DNA from: Lagopus muta
Taxonomy: Eukaryota > Chordata > Aves > Galliformes > Phasianidae
NCBI RefSeq assembly: GCF_023343835.1
Contig: NC_064443.1
Location: 11,284,001 to 11,348,000, forward strand
Length of the DNA stretch: 64,000 nucleotides
Direction: 5' to 3'
The notes below the pieces were generated by a model. The model was not told the origin of the DNA, searched no databases, and saw nothing but the letters and a program-made list of their open reading frames with translations. The first letter of the stretch is position 1; each line of letters begins with the position of its first letter. This document shows, piece after piece, positions 1 to 11,200 of this stretch. A program made the translations under genes and the position numbers.

Positions 1-1320
1 GAATATCTGTGAAAGTTGGCTTTTATCAAAGCAATAATCAAGGCATAAGAGCAGAGCTAAACATAAGTGATTTCTTTAACATCTCAAGTTTGTCCCTATG
101 TGGCTGACCAGGAGGCACTGCCCAGTGCAGGGGCAGTGAGTGGTGCCCAGCTCTCCCCACTGCTTGCCTTTGGAGTTGTAGGTAACAGTGTCCTGCTCAC
201 TGGGGGCATGTGCTGCAGCTCCTTGCTGGGTGCTTAGGCTTGGCCCTGTTTCTCTCCGTCCAAACCACGCTCCTGTGGTAAAAAGCATTACTACAACAGG
301 GTTCTGTTGCATTGAAATTTGCACAAAACAGCTTTTATTATAAAATTCCCTAGTGCAGGGAAGACTTTATTTATTATTTCTCATAATTCACGTTTCTTCC
401 AGTCTCTGCCTGGTTTCTCAGCTTGCTGGGTGCGCTGGGGATGGAAAGAGCCCCTCTGATGCTCCTGCAGGCAGCAGAATGGAGCAGTGGAGAATGTAAG
501 TGCTGTGAGGGGATGTCACCATGTCAATCGTGTCCTCAGAAAGATGATGTTGAATGGCAGGTTTGGGGTCTGCTTTGTACTGCGGTCAGAGAAATACATT
601 TGATTTCACCGTGGTCTGCATGAAACGCTGATAACTGATCAGTATTAAGCATCATGAGTGAGTTTGAGTGTCTCCTGTCAGTAAGGCTAGGAGTAGCCAG
701 CACCCACACGATGGAGGTGTGAGAGTGCTTGCTTTCATCTGTTTGGTGGCAAACTGTAGGCTGTATCTGGAAGCTTTTTTCTTTAGTAGAAAAGATGGGT
801 AATTTCTTTTTAAAGAAAACAAGAGGGCTTTTAGATCCTGCTGCCTTGGTGGAATGCCATTTCTTTTTCAGGGTATGCCCCAGTTGCAGCAAGATGCTGC
901 TTTTTTGGTGCCTTTCTTGTCAGAATGATTGTTTTGGTTTCCAGAATACCTAGCTTGTTCCTGTAGCCCTTCCTCCTGGTCTTGTCCAGGTATTTGCCCT
1001 TTCCCAGCCAGGCAACTTGGTGTCTCTGTTACAGCACGATCTGATCTGCTTTTGTGCCCTGCCACACCTTGAGTTCTGCTCAGAGCACCTGAGGTACTGT
1101 CTTTCTCAAATTGGAATTAATAATTAATATAAAAAGCTTGAAAAAAAATCTGAATTTTGTTACATAGTGTAATAACTGTTTGTAGATACTGTTCTGAGAT
1201 GTAGGAATCTTTTGGTGATATAAGAGGTTTTGTCTGTAAATAATCAGTTTAGAGTTCAAATGATTTTAATAAAGAGAATTCTTACACAATAATTCAATAA
1301 ATTTTAATATACAATCTGTG
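1..1320 (+). other. Possible 3' UTR end of an upstream plus-strand gene
   Basis: No coding exon is recognised here. The stretch is moderately AT-rich. It ends with AATAAA at 1268-1273 and again at 1296-1301, followed within about 15-35 bases by a GT-rich tract around 1315-1335. That arrangement matches a vertebrate cleavage and polyadenylation site on the plus strand. By human synteny the gene upstream of SETD5 is THUMPD3, so this could be its 3' UTR, but nothing in the sequence proves it. Confidence 0.35.
1268..1301 (+). terminator. Tandem polyadenylation signals AATAAA
   Basis: Two AATAAA hexamers lie at 1268-1273 and 1296-1301. A GT-rich downstream element (tctgtgtgtcacacttgtg) follows from about 1315. 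The order and spacing are those of a vertebrate poly(A) site on the plus strand. The gene served is not identified. Confidence 0.4.
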
Positions 1321-1779
1321 TGTCACACTTGTGTTGAACAGTAATGTGATGGCCCACGCTGTGTTCACCTTCTGGGATGTGAGTGGGGACAAATCTGGTC
1401 CAGGGCAGCTACAGCTCCGGCTGTTTTTGCAGGAGTGGTGAGCGTGATGCAGACCGAGGCTTCATGCTCCATTGCTGGTGTCCACCAGGGTGAGGCAGAA
1501 AGCAGAATTTCTCTAACAACTCCTAATTCTTAAACTAATTGCAGCAGGCTCCTTTTCTTTACTAGCAGTTATAGGCGGTTTGCTTTATCGTGTGTGTGTG
1601 CACATGTGTGCGCCTACACACATAAAACACCACTGTGCTTAAGTCCTGCCTTCACCTATGTGTGTGTTCTTCCTGGCCTTTTATGGGTTACAGAGCTCTC
1701 CTCCTGTGAAGCTGAGCTCTCCCCCTTGCTGCTGCCCTGCTCCTGGCTCCTTCTCAGCCCCCTCCTACGATATTTTTAG

Positions 1780-2490
1780 TGCTGAAGGGGGCAGGTGAGA
1801 GGAGAGGGGCACAGGCAGGGGGGAGAAGTGAGGCCCTGGCCTGGGTTTGGCAGCAGGGCAGGATTAACCCCTTGCTCCAGGGCTGGGTCTCTGCAGGCTC
1901 TGCAAGGAAACCTGAGCTGCGCAACGCCAGGGCCCCCGGCCAGGGGAAGGCTGAGGCTGCCAAGCGCTGCTGCACGTGGGCGCTGGGGGAACGCACGGAG
2001 TGCTTTCGCTGCGTGTGGTCCCGCGCTCCGTAGCGGTGCAAAGCACTCGGTGCCGAGGCTCAGTGAGCCTGCACTCCTTTCCCATTCCTTCTGCGGGGGT
2101 GGGGGGGCACAGCTGTTAGTGCACTAAAACCTGCAAGCAGCCGAGTGAAAGTGCTGCCAGCGCATCTGTGCAGAACTGTGCTGCCTTGTCCCCGAGTCCG
2201 GAGAGCCCGTGTGACTCACGGGGTGCTGAGGCAGAGGTGCCTTGAGCGCAGGCAGTGGGGCTGTAGGGGTGTGCGAGCGTTTCCCCTCCGCCGAGCGCAG
2301 GCTGGTGAGCGCTGTGCCGTGCAGAGACGGGAGGTGGTGCCACTGCTACGAGGCTGGGCCGTGCAGCCTGCTGCCGTGCTCCGGGGAGCAGTGGGAAGCA
2401 CTGCAGAGGGGAAAGGCTTTCCTATTTCCATCTCAGCAGAGTGGTGAATTTTCCTCTATAAATAGTTGCTCGGGAGACCGTGGAGCTCCA
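1780..2490 (+). promoter_or_regulatory. GC/CpG-rich block with TATA box, candidate promoter of the SRPK-like gene
   Basis: This block is clearly richer in G+C and CpG than its flanks, with a dense CpG run around 1920-2060. It ends in a strong TATA motif, TATAAATA at 2457-2464, predicting a start near 2488. An excellent donor (GCATG|gtaagtg, gt at 2822) lies downstream. A candidate non-coding exon at 2891-3028 has a ttgcag acceptor and a GCAG|gtgagg donor. These would feed into the start-codon exon at 5173. This is inference from motifs only. Confidence 0.4.
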
Positions 2491-3028
2491 GCAGGGTGAC
2501 AGACCTGCTGCCAGGGCAGCTGAGGCGGGGGACTGCACAGACAGGTGCAGTGAACGGCAGTAAAGGAAACTCATCGCAGCTGTCCTGGGTCTCCTGCTGC
2601 CCTGCAGCCAAGGTTGTTCCCAGAAACGGTGCTGAGATCTGATACCCTGCGCCCTGACACATCTACCCAGTGATGCAGAAAAGTTTGGCTGGCCCAAGGA
2701 CAACCCTCCCAAGCAGTGCAGACTAAAAGGAGAGCAACACCAGCTGGTATCTCACTTTTGGGAGCTCCAGCACAAGCCAGATGATGAGAGGGGTGCCATC
2801 CCCTGCCTCCTGAGCTGCATGGTAAGTGTGCAGGGCCACAGGGGCTGAGCCCCACGTGCCTGCTTTTATGCCGTGTGTTGTGACTTGCAGGGATGCTACA
2901 CTCAGCCAGGACTTACCACATCTGTGCTGGATGAAGGCACATATCACTCTGCTAAATACTCCAACTCGGGTTCAGGAGCTGGGGTGCATGGCGAGTGGTG
3001 GGCTGGCTCCTTGCACCCTTCTGTGCAG
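2488..3028 (+). other. Candidate 5' untranslated exons of the SRPK-like gene
   Basis: Exon U1 would run from about 2488 (31 bases after the TATA box) to 2821, ending at GCATG|gtaagtg. Exon U2 would be 2891-3028, bounded by tgacttgcag and GTGCAG|gtgagg. U2 has a stop in the frame of its first ATG, so it would be non-coding. Splicing from U2 to the acceptor ctctcaccag at 5172 is plausible but not demonstrable from sequence. Confidence 0.3.
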
Positions 3029-5172
3029 GTGAGGTGAAGCATCGCTGCTCCCTGCTTAGCTAACTGGTACCAGCATATTTTTGGGCTGAAGTTCTCTGAC
3101 CTGGTCCAGGCCTGCAGCAAGTCAGTGGGTTCTGTGTGATGTAGCTTTTAATGAAAAAAAAAAAAAAAGTTTTTAATATATCAACTGACAAATAACTACA
3201 AGCATTGTTGGGTTTTTGTTGTGCTTTTTGTTTGTTATCACAAAGCTTAGAAAAGTGTGTTTCCGTCTTCTGTACCAAAGTGCAAAGCAATGCTCTTTAC
3301 CTTGTACTGGATTATCCACGTCAGTGCAGTGGGCAGGAGGTGAATTCTCACACACCTCAGGAAGGACAGCAGGGCACTGTGAGCTCAAAAACTCCATCAG
3401 CCCAAGTGCTAGGGTGTGCCTGACGCTCATGGAGTCTGACTTTGGATCCTAAGCAGTAGGTCACCGTTCTTTCCCACCAAAGACTCTTATTATCACAGAA
3501 ATCCGTCTAGGGAAGATGCTGAACCCTCATCTCCCATTTTTCCTTTGGTAGTGACTTAAGAAACAAAATCTTCAGGGCTTCTGCCCAGCTCTTAGAGATC
3601 AACTCCTTGTTCTAATTATGTGACAGAACCTTAGAAGACGTGACTGAAGAGGTATCTATCAGGTGGTGCAGGAGCTTGCAAGGTTATTGATGGGCTATGT
3701 CTGTGCACAAATAAGGACAATCCTGATTTCACCTCCATATCATAGCTAGGACTCCAGTAAATATTCGCTGCAGGGAGTGGCCATATGGACATGTAGCACC
3801 CTGTAGGTTCAAGCCTAAAAGAGACTGAGGTTTAAGCCCAAAAGAGTGTGTATAATTGCTGAGATTTGAGGTGCAAAGGAGAGAGATTCTGAGCTCCTTG
3901 CACGCTGCTCCATGGGGTAGGGAGAACAAAGAAACGTAAGCTCTGGCAGTTCTGCGTATCCCTGACTACACAGCCATTCCAAGCCTATTCTGAGCCTAAA
4001 TTAGAATTGAGAGTTCACCTGGTGCCCAAAGACAGGCTGCAGCTGTGCTGCTGTGCTGGGATAGGAAAAGATTTTTGAGGAAGCTGTGCTTTTTCAGCAC
4101 CTGTAAGATGTCACTGTCCCTGAGCAGCTCCCAGTCATGTGGCTGCTATGGGGCGTGTGACACAACATGCACCAACGCTGCCAGCACGTTACGACTATTT
4201 TTGAAAGTTCTGCACTGCGGACCAGCTCTCAGCTTTGGCAACCTGACTCTGAAGGATTTAAAGGTTGATATTTCTACTCGTGCTAATGGCCTGCTTGGGT
4301 TATTATCACCTGTCACAAACTCTGGCAACAGTTGTTCATATGAAGCTTTGGCCATTACAGCAAGTGACATTTCTGAATTACGAAATGCTGGGTTGCAGCA
4401 CCCAAACTGAGGCAGCGTAAATCTGTATTTCCATTAGCAGTGTGAGGACTGGGGGCTCTATTTCAGGTGACTCGCGCTTGAGCCAACTCCACAACAGTGC
4501 TGTGGAGTAGGGGGAACAGCAGTTGGATCCGTCTGTCTGCAGTGCCTCTGTGTTTGTACCTTTTGCTGTCATAGAAACATGCTGGGGAGCAGCCTTTCCC
4601 CTCCCTCGTGGCCTCTCTGTAGGGGATCATGGGACTCTTGGTGACAAATCCCTGCTTTGGCCCCATGCTGCAGACAGATGTAGCTTCTAATCTGCACACT
4701 CCACTTAGCACCAGCCTGAGATGTGAATCTTCTGCTGCCAGTGAAAGCCCTAAGTTAGGGTACAGTGTGCCTTCTGCCCAGCCCAGTGTCACAGCCACTG
4801 GAGGGGACCCTGCAGTCTTCACCGAGCCATTGGAAGCCTGCCCAAGGCACAGGGAAACCTGAGATTTCCACCTGAGAGCCAGGAGCCCTGCCCAGCCTGC
4901 CAGCTTTCCTCTTGTGAACTTCTAAAATAATCCTTACTTCTCTGAAGTGCCAAAAACATTCCTATGTTCCTAACAGCTCAGTTCCAGGTTTGGACAAAGC
5001 GGGTGGAAAGGAACAGGGTGAGGGAGAACAGAGCTAGAAGAACAAATGGGAGCTGTGCACATCAGTGTGTGCAGCTGTTGTGCAGCTGTCTCTCTTTATG
5101 GAGTAAAATGCTGGAGATTGCACTGCACATAGTGCACAGCCTGGTTCTCCACTGCTTCTGTCCTCTCACCAG
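3029..5172 (+). other. Candidate first large intron of the SRPK-like gene
   Basis: No coding exon is recognised. A 15-base A run sits near 3155-3170. The stretch ends in a strong polypyrimidine tract and the acceptor ctctcaccag just before 5173. Short open frames here do not resemble any protein I recognise. Confidence 0.35.
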
Positions 5173-5237
5173 GACCTGCTGGGACACTGCCATGGAAGAG
5201 CAGGTGCAGGAGGATGTGCCAGAAGTGCAGCACCCAG
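5173..5237 (+). CDS. SRPK-like exon 1 (start codon)
   Basis: The acceptor ctctcaccag follows a long pyrimidine tract; the donor is CCCAG|gtcagt. The ATG at 5192 starts a short acidic N-terminus (MEEQVQEDVPEVQHP) and the exon ends in phase 1. The frame is also open from 5174 to the ATG, so an upstream coding extension cannot be excluded. Confidence 0.7.
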
Positions 5238-8200
5238 GTCAGTCCTCGGACCAGAGGTGAGATCATACCAGGCTCTTCCCATGCCAGAGGAGGTCACGGG
5301 GACCCATCTGGCCGTTCCTCTGGGAGAGCTGTCCTCAGCGGTTCCTGCAGGGTAGCAGTAATGCTTCTTGGTGATGGTCCCCACAGGAGGCCACCACCCA
5401 GTGCAGGAAGGAGAGGTGTTCAACGCGCGATACCAGGCGGTGCGCGAGCTGGGCTGCGGGGCCTTTGCTACTGTCTGGCTGTGCCAGGACATGAGGTGAG
5501 GGGCTGATGCCATATGGGGCAGCAGGGAAGGATGGCCAATCTCCTGGGCAGGACTTGCCCCCTTTGTAGGCCAACCAGCATGCATCGACTTCTAGCTGTG
5601 GTTCCTTTTGTAGGAAGAAGAAGAATGTAGCTGTGAAGGTCCTGAAGAGCAGAGAAGGCTTTGCTGAGGCTGCCCAGGATGAGCTCTCTCTCCTCAAATG
5701 TGTACGTATCTTCCCAGGCTCTGTGCTTTTCTCTGTGGAGGTGGCCACTGAATTCAGGCTGAGGTATCAGTTTCATTGTCCCTTCTCCTTCCAGGTCTGT
5801 CTGAGGAGCAAGGTTGGGGAATGGAAAACGATGTCAGATAATTCATTGTCACCTTTGCTTGGCCATGACCCCTAAAAGAGGCACTTTCTCCTTCCTCCTG
5901 TAATGCTAGGACAGGTGGCTGTGTCTCACTTGTCCTGTTGGCCCATTTTTTTTCAGCTGAGACTGAATAAGTGAATCAGAGGAACTTGCAGAAACGCAGG
6001 GTGGGAAACCACCAGAACCAACAAGAAAATGTGGCAATGTTGTTCTTAACCACAGTTGGGAATGTTTTCACTATATTTGTGTACTTCCTAGCTCGGAGAT
6101 CATTGCTCTATCACAGCTAAATACTGAAGCAAAAGGAAGCATCTTAAAAAAAAAATGCAGGACAAAGCAAATGTGATGTATAACCTCTCAACTCAGAAAG
6201 CTTCCTTCTGCTTTTGCTAATGGATGCAGTAATTAGGCATGTGGATCTGAGTCTCAACTAGTTGCCTTTGAAAATGGCTTGACCTGCTAGTTCTAGAAAG
6301 CTCATGGTTGTAATTCTTAGAGTTTACCTAAATGTGAAATTACATCAGCTGTATGTGAATAAAAGTCATTAAATTCTGCCTTTCAAATTACTCTGAGGCC
6401 TTTCTCCAACAGGTTTGGGAAAGGCCTGGTTCGCATCTGCACCTCTGCAGGCCGTATCCAAAGGGATATGAGCCAGACTCAGTGATGCAAGAGGAAGTAA
6501 AAAGTAAATGTAATCAAAGGGTGCTTTTCTATGCATCAGCACAATTCTACATGTAGACCAAGCCTTACCCTTAATTTATTACTAATTCTCTCAGAAAGAC
6601 ACGCCTTCCATTCAACAGAATAGAGCTGGTTCCCAGGGTCATTTCCATCAGCACAGTGGTCCATGCCCACAGTTCTGCCAGAGGAGGCAGTTGGGACCTC
6701 CCTGGTTCCACAGCTGCTCACTTTTGTGAGAACAAACCTCCTGGTGCTGGCACAGACAGATCTGGCAGCTGCACAAAAAGCAAACCAAAATCACCCATAA
6801 TTACAGCCACGTCAGAAAGAAAAAAACAAATACATATACAATAAATACAAATATAAATATATATTTATATATTAAAAGTTGTAGGTACAGTAGCCATTGC
6901 TTTAGGTGAACCGGTGCTCTGTGGGAGCAAACTCATGGTACAGTTTGCCATGAAAATGTGTGGTGGTGGTGCAAGAGCTGGGGATACCAACAGCACCTGC
7001 GCTGGGGCAGAGGGGTGTTGCCCAGCCAGGCACCCCGTACCAGCAGCAGACATCCATGTGGGCAAGAAGACAAGCTAAGCACGAGGTGCTGCTCCCACTG
7101 AACGCCACCCTGCCTGGCCAAGAACAGTTTACAGATCAAGATTTCTTGGGCCAAGGGCGACGTGCTGAGCAGTAATTCTTAGTGGATTTATTTTCAGGAG
7201 TCCTGCCCTGCTTTCCTGCAAGCCGATGTGAGCTTCAGCACCTGAAGCACTCTGTGACAAAAACTGCTACCAATCATCCATGCACTGGGTGAAGAACCAC
7301 CTTCTCTGGTTTCTTTCTGACCCTCCCAAGTACTAGGTTTATTGATGTCTCCTGATTCTTGTATGAAAGATCTGCATTCATTTCTTCCCCCACTGCTCGG
7401 TATCAGAGATCTCTGTTGCACCAAAGCCAACCCGTTTTCCCTCGACTGCTCCAGGTGCAGAACCAGCTCTGCACCCTGGTAGAACAGGCAGCCTTCAGTT
7501 GACTGCAGACAACCACAGTTGTCTGAGTTATTCAGATGCTATGAAGGTGATGCTGTCACATGGTCAGAGGAAGACAGCACACAGAAATTAACTCCATAGT
7601 AACACAGTTTGCTTGTGTTCTGGGAGTCTGGTTTGCTTGATATTGTTCTCATGAGATTTGTTATAAAATGCCAATCCTGGAAGAGAGTCTGCAGAACAGG
7701 ATAAAATGGGTGCAAGATGTTCTTGTGCACATATATGTCTCTAATTGCAGTTTTCTTGGAATCTCCCCCTCAGGTAAGCAGTATGAAGAAGAAGGATCGG
7801 GCAGGAGAAAACGTCATCTGTTTATTAGATGACTTCAGAATGATTGGAGAGAACGGCTTCCATATCCTTCTGCTAATAGAACTGCAGCTCTCAATCAGCA
7901 AAGGTTGTGCTGGGGAGTCACAGGATGACACAGATCCAACTGCTGTGCTCAGACGAGGAGGATGAGCAGGGCAATAGCTAGAGCAGAGAACGTGAAGGTG
8001 GCTGGAGGAGGGGAGGCTGGCTAATGAAATGTTTGGCTGCTCTGGTGAAGGGCAAGAAGCTGGTAGCAGCACATGCTCTCTGTTGGTGAATCCATGACTC
8101 TTCCCCACATACGTGCTTGGTGTTTGAGGCGCTGGGTCCTTCTCTGCAATTTCTGATGGGTAACTATGCAGCCCAGGGATTGCCTTTGCCTTTTGTGAAA

Positions 8201-11200
8201 AAATCTTTACAGCAGGTGAGAGAACTGAGTTCTGCTTGGGTGAGGGCACTGTGGGAGTGCTGGCTGGGGAACTCACCATAGTCTTCATCCTGGGGTCACC
8301 TGCCGTGAATTTCTGTATGACTGCATCTGCAAAGAAAGAGACAACAGAATCAGTGCCAAAGACATACAATTTGAAGGAAAACAGTAGCTATTTATTTTGG
8401 GTGGGAGGAGAAAAAATGTCAAATGGAACCCAGAATGGGAGGTTAACATAGTCACAATAATACAGGGGCAGTGTGTGTTACTGCCTATGCCTATTAGTCT
8501 CAGAGGATTTGGAAAGGGGTCAGGACCGCTGATGTAAAGAGTCAGGGAGCTGCAGATCTGCACCAGGGGACTCAGAGTTGGCACTTACGTTTGTATCTCA
8601 TTCACACCTCAGCAAATTATTGAATTTTCCAGCAGTTCAGCTGTTCACAAGATGAACAGACTGCCATAGATATGTTTCTTGTTGGAAAAAAAACAACAAC
8701 ACATGTATTTCTCTGTCCTGCTGCTATCATCAGAAGTTTCCTATGGTAGTGATGCCAGACTGCTAGCATTTGCCCCAGTGAGTTCAGCAGGGCTCAGGGC
8801 TGGCTTCAGCTGTTTGCCCAGTAATTCCAAGGCTGCTGAAGATCTGCCCCACAGCTGATTCCTTCCCCGAGCTTTTAAATTGCTGGTTAGGTTGGCTGGT
8901 CCTCCACCCATATTGAGGTTTTCCTGCTCAGAGCCAACACTTCCTTCATCCCCTGTAAGGATGTGGCATGCTGATCAAACAGTCTGTGAAAGCTGAGTTT
9001 CTTATGCATTGTCTGTGAACAGCGAAGGAGTAGGAAACCTGAGTCTAAGAATAATTAATATTACATTTTGCTGCCAGTGCCAAGGCTTATCAGAAGTGAA
9101 TTATCAAAATGAAGATTTGCTACCTTGATTCCTATGCCCTTCTAGGGACACAGAAAGAAAACCATTTCCTCTTCCATCCTTTTCTTGGAATATCTTCTTC
9201 CTCGAAAGCAGCTCCACTAACACCTGAATAAGTTAGATGAAAACGTAGTGGCATTAATTGATACGCTCTGTTTCACACCCAAGCCCTTTGTTTGATCTCT
9301 TATCTGTGTAACTGTAATTTTATTTTTTTTTTCCTCTTTGGATCAGCATTGGGACAGCATTTACTTCTGACTTGTTCCAGTTTAGCTATTTAAATCTTTC
9401 CTTGTGTTTCACAGTTACCATTTAAGGTTGGTATTTTCCCAGGGCTGGTGTTCATCCCAGAATAGATTTTGATAATACAGAGAATATTTGCCAGTCTTTA
9501 CGGCTGACCAGTGTTTTAAAAGAGCAACTTAACCTCCTAGTAGCCTTTTCACTGTTACTGATCTCTGATAGAGCGTTTCTCTTGCACGCATTGTTTATCT
9601 CTCCCCTGTGACAGCCAGGCTCTCCCTGCTCCGCCGTGAGCTGTTCTTTCCCTACATGGCTCTCCTGCAGTACCCTTAATTCCTCTCTGCATGTACTCAC
9701 TCATCATCCCTGCCTCCTCCTGGCTGTGTTATGATTCACCCCTTCTCTTCGCGTGCATGATGGGACTCCCTCCTGTGCCACGTCAAACACCCTATAACTG
9801 ACTCCCAACTTCCATTCCAGTGATAATGCTGGATTAACAGATAGGCTTGGTGGGCTGAAGACGTGCCAGCCACGTGAACAAAAGCTGCTTTTCAGGAGAA
9901 AATTCTGCTTTGTGATTGCAGCGCCTCTTCGTATCTCGTCCTATTTCCAACTCTCCAGGCCTGCCCATCTGTGCTGGCACCTGGGCACTCTGTGCTGTGT
10001 CCTCTGCCAGATCTCCACGCTCCGTCACTGGCTGTGCCGAGTCTGTGGGCTACGGCGCTGGCCATTCTCAGGGTGAAACCACTTGTGCCTGCTTCTACAG
10101 GAGCTCTCAGCCAACACTACTGCTCTTCAGGGTGCAACTGCTACCCCCATACGGTATCTGCCACGTTGCTAACCTCAGTGCTGTTTGGCTCACACAGGTG
10201 CTAGCAGGCCTGCACTTCCTGCATGGGCGCTGCCGGATTATCCACGCAGACATCAAACCAGAGAACGTGCTGCTGTACATTCACGACAAAAACCTCCAGA
10301 GGTTTCTGCTTGATGCTGCTGACTGTGGCCAGAGAACAGATTTGAGGCTAAAGGCACCAGGTGAGCACTGCGGGTTTTACTGCAACAACAGAGACTTAGG
10401 AGGTTACTGCCAGAAATGAAACGGCGCAGTAGGTGCAGATAGCTTTAGAGTTCACATCTCCCACAGCACTGGTACAAAACAACACAGCCAGCTCACGCTG
10501 CTGACACCTCTCCTGTCTGTTTCTACAAACCCCACATCGAGCGGCTCCAAGTTACTCAGGGCACCAACAGAAAAGTGGCCTTGCACAAAGGCGTGCGTGC
10601 AGAACAATGCAAAATCAGAGGCACGTGTCAATAAGCTGAGCACAACCTCAGAGCTAATTCTTACAGCTTTCAGGACAGGATGCTTCCCTCACTGCTTCTT
10701 TCAGCTACGGAATAGGATACATACCGACTGATTTGATCCAAAATCTGTATGACACATCTACTCTTTTATTTCCCGTATTCCTGAGGTTTGTGGGAGACTT
10801 GTATGTACTCTTTGAGGCCTTTTGAGACGTGATTTATTTTCAGAGAATGATGTGAATACATGATAAGCCATAGGGCTGGGGAGTTTCTCAAGGGATTTAG
10901 TCTCCCAGCAATGAGACTCTTCGCATTTTCTCCCATAATATTCTCCCACAAGCATTTCTCCCATGATGTTGCTGTTTTGTCCCTCAAACCCTGGGGTAAA
11001 AGACAAATGCTAAATTACTGGCAGAGTCTTTTGTTGGGAACAAAAAGGCATTATACCAGACATAAATTGACAGTTACAAAGCAGTAGAACAAAAATTACC
11101 CTTTTCCAGGGTCTGTATGTGAAAATGCTACCTTGACAGTCCTTGACAACTCTTGCCAGGCAGGCACCTTTCAGCAGGAGGTGTGTGTGGTCACACCACT

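Larger units (their letters stand above)
7904..10197 (+). other. SRPK-like intron 4 region with unplaced hinge segment
   Basis: This should hold the exon for the hinge, alpha-D and start of alpha-E. No clear homologue was found. A possible divergent piece begins after the acceptor gtgattgcag at 9921, in a frame that stays open without a stop through to exon 5. Antisense to this stretch, at 8277-8326, are unusually good splice signals (separate entry). Confidence 0.5.

Noticed and set aside
7770-8369. 199-codon minus-strand frame treated as a protein-coding gene
   Set aside because: It overlaps kinase exon 4 on the other strand and has no known domain. Only the embedded 50-nt piece with good splice sites was kept, as a possible antisense RNA exon.
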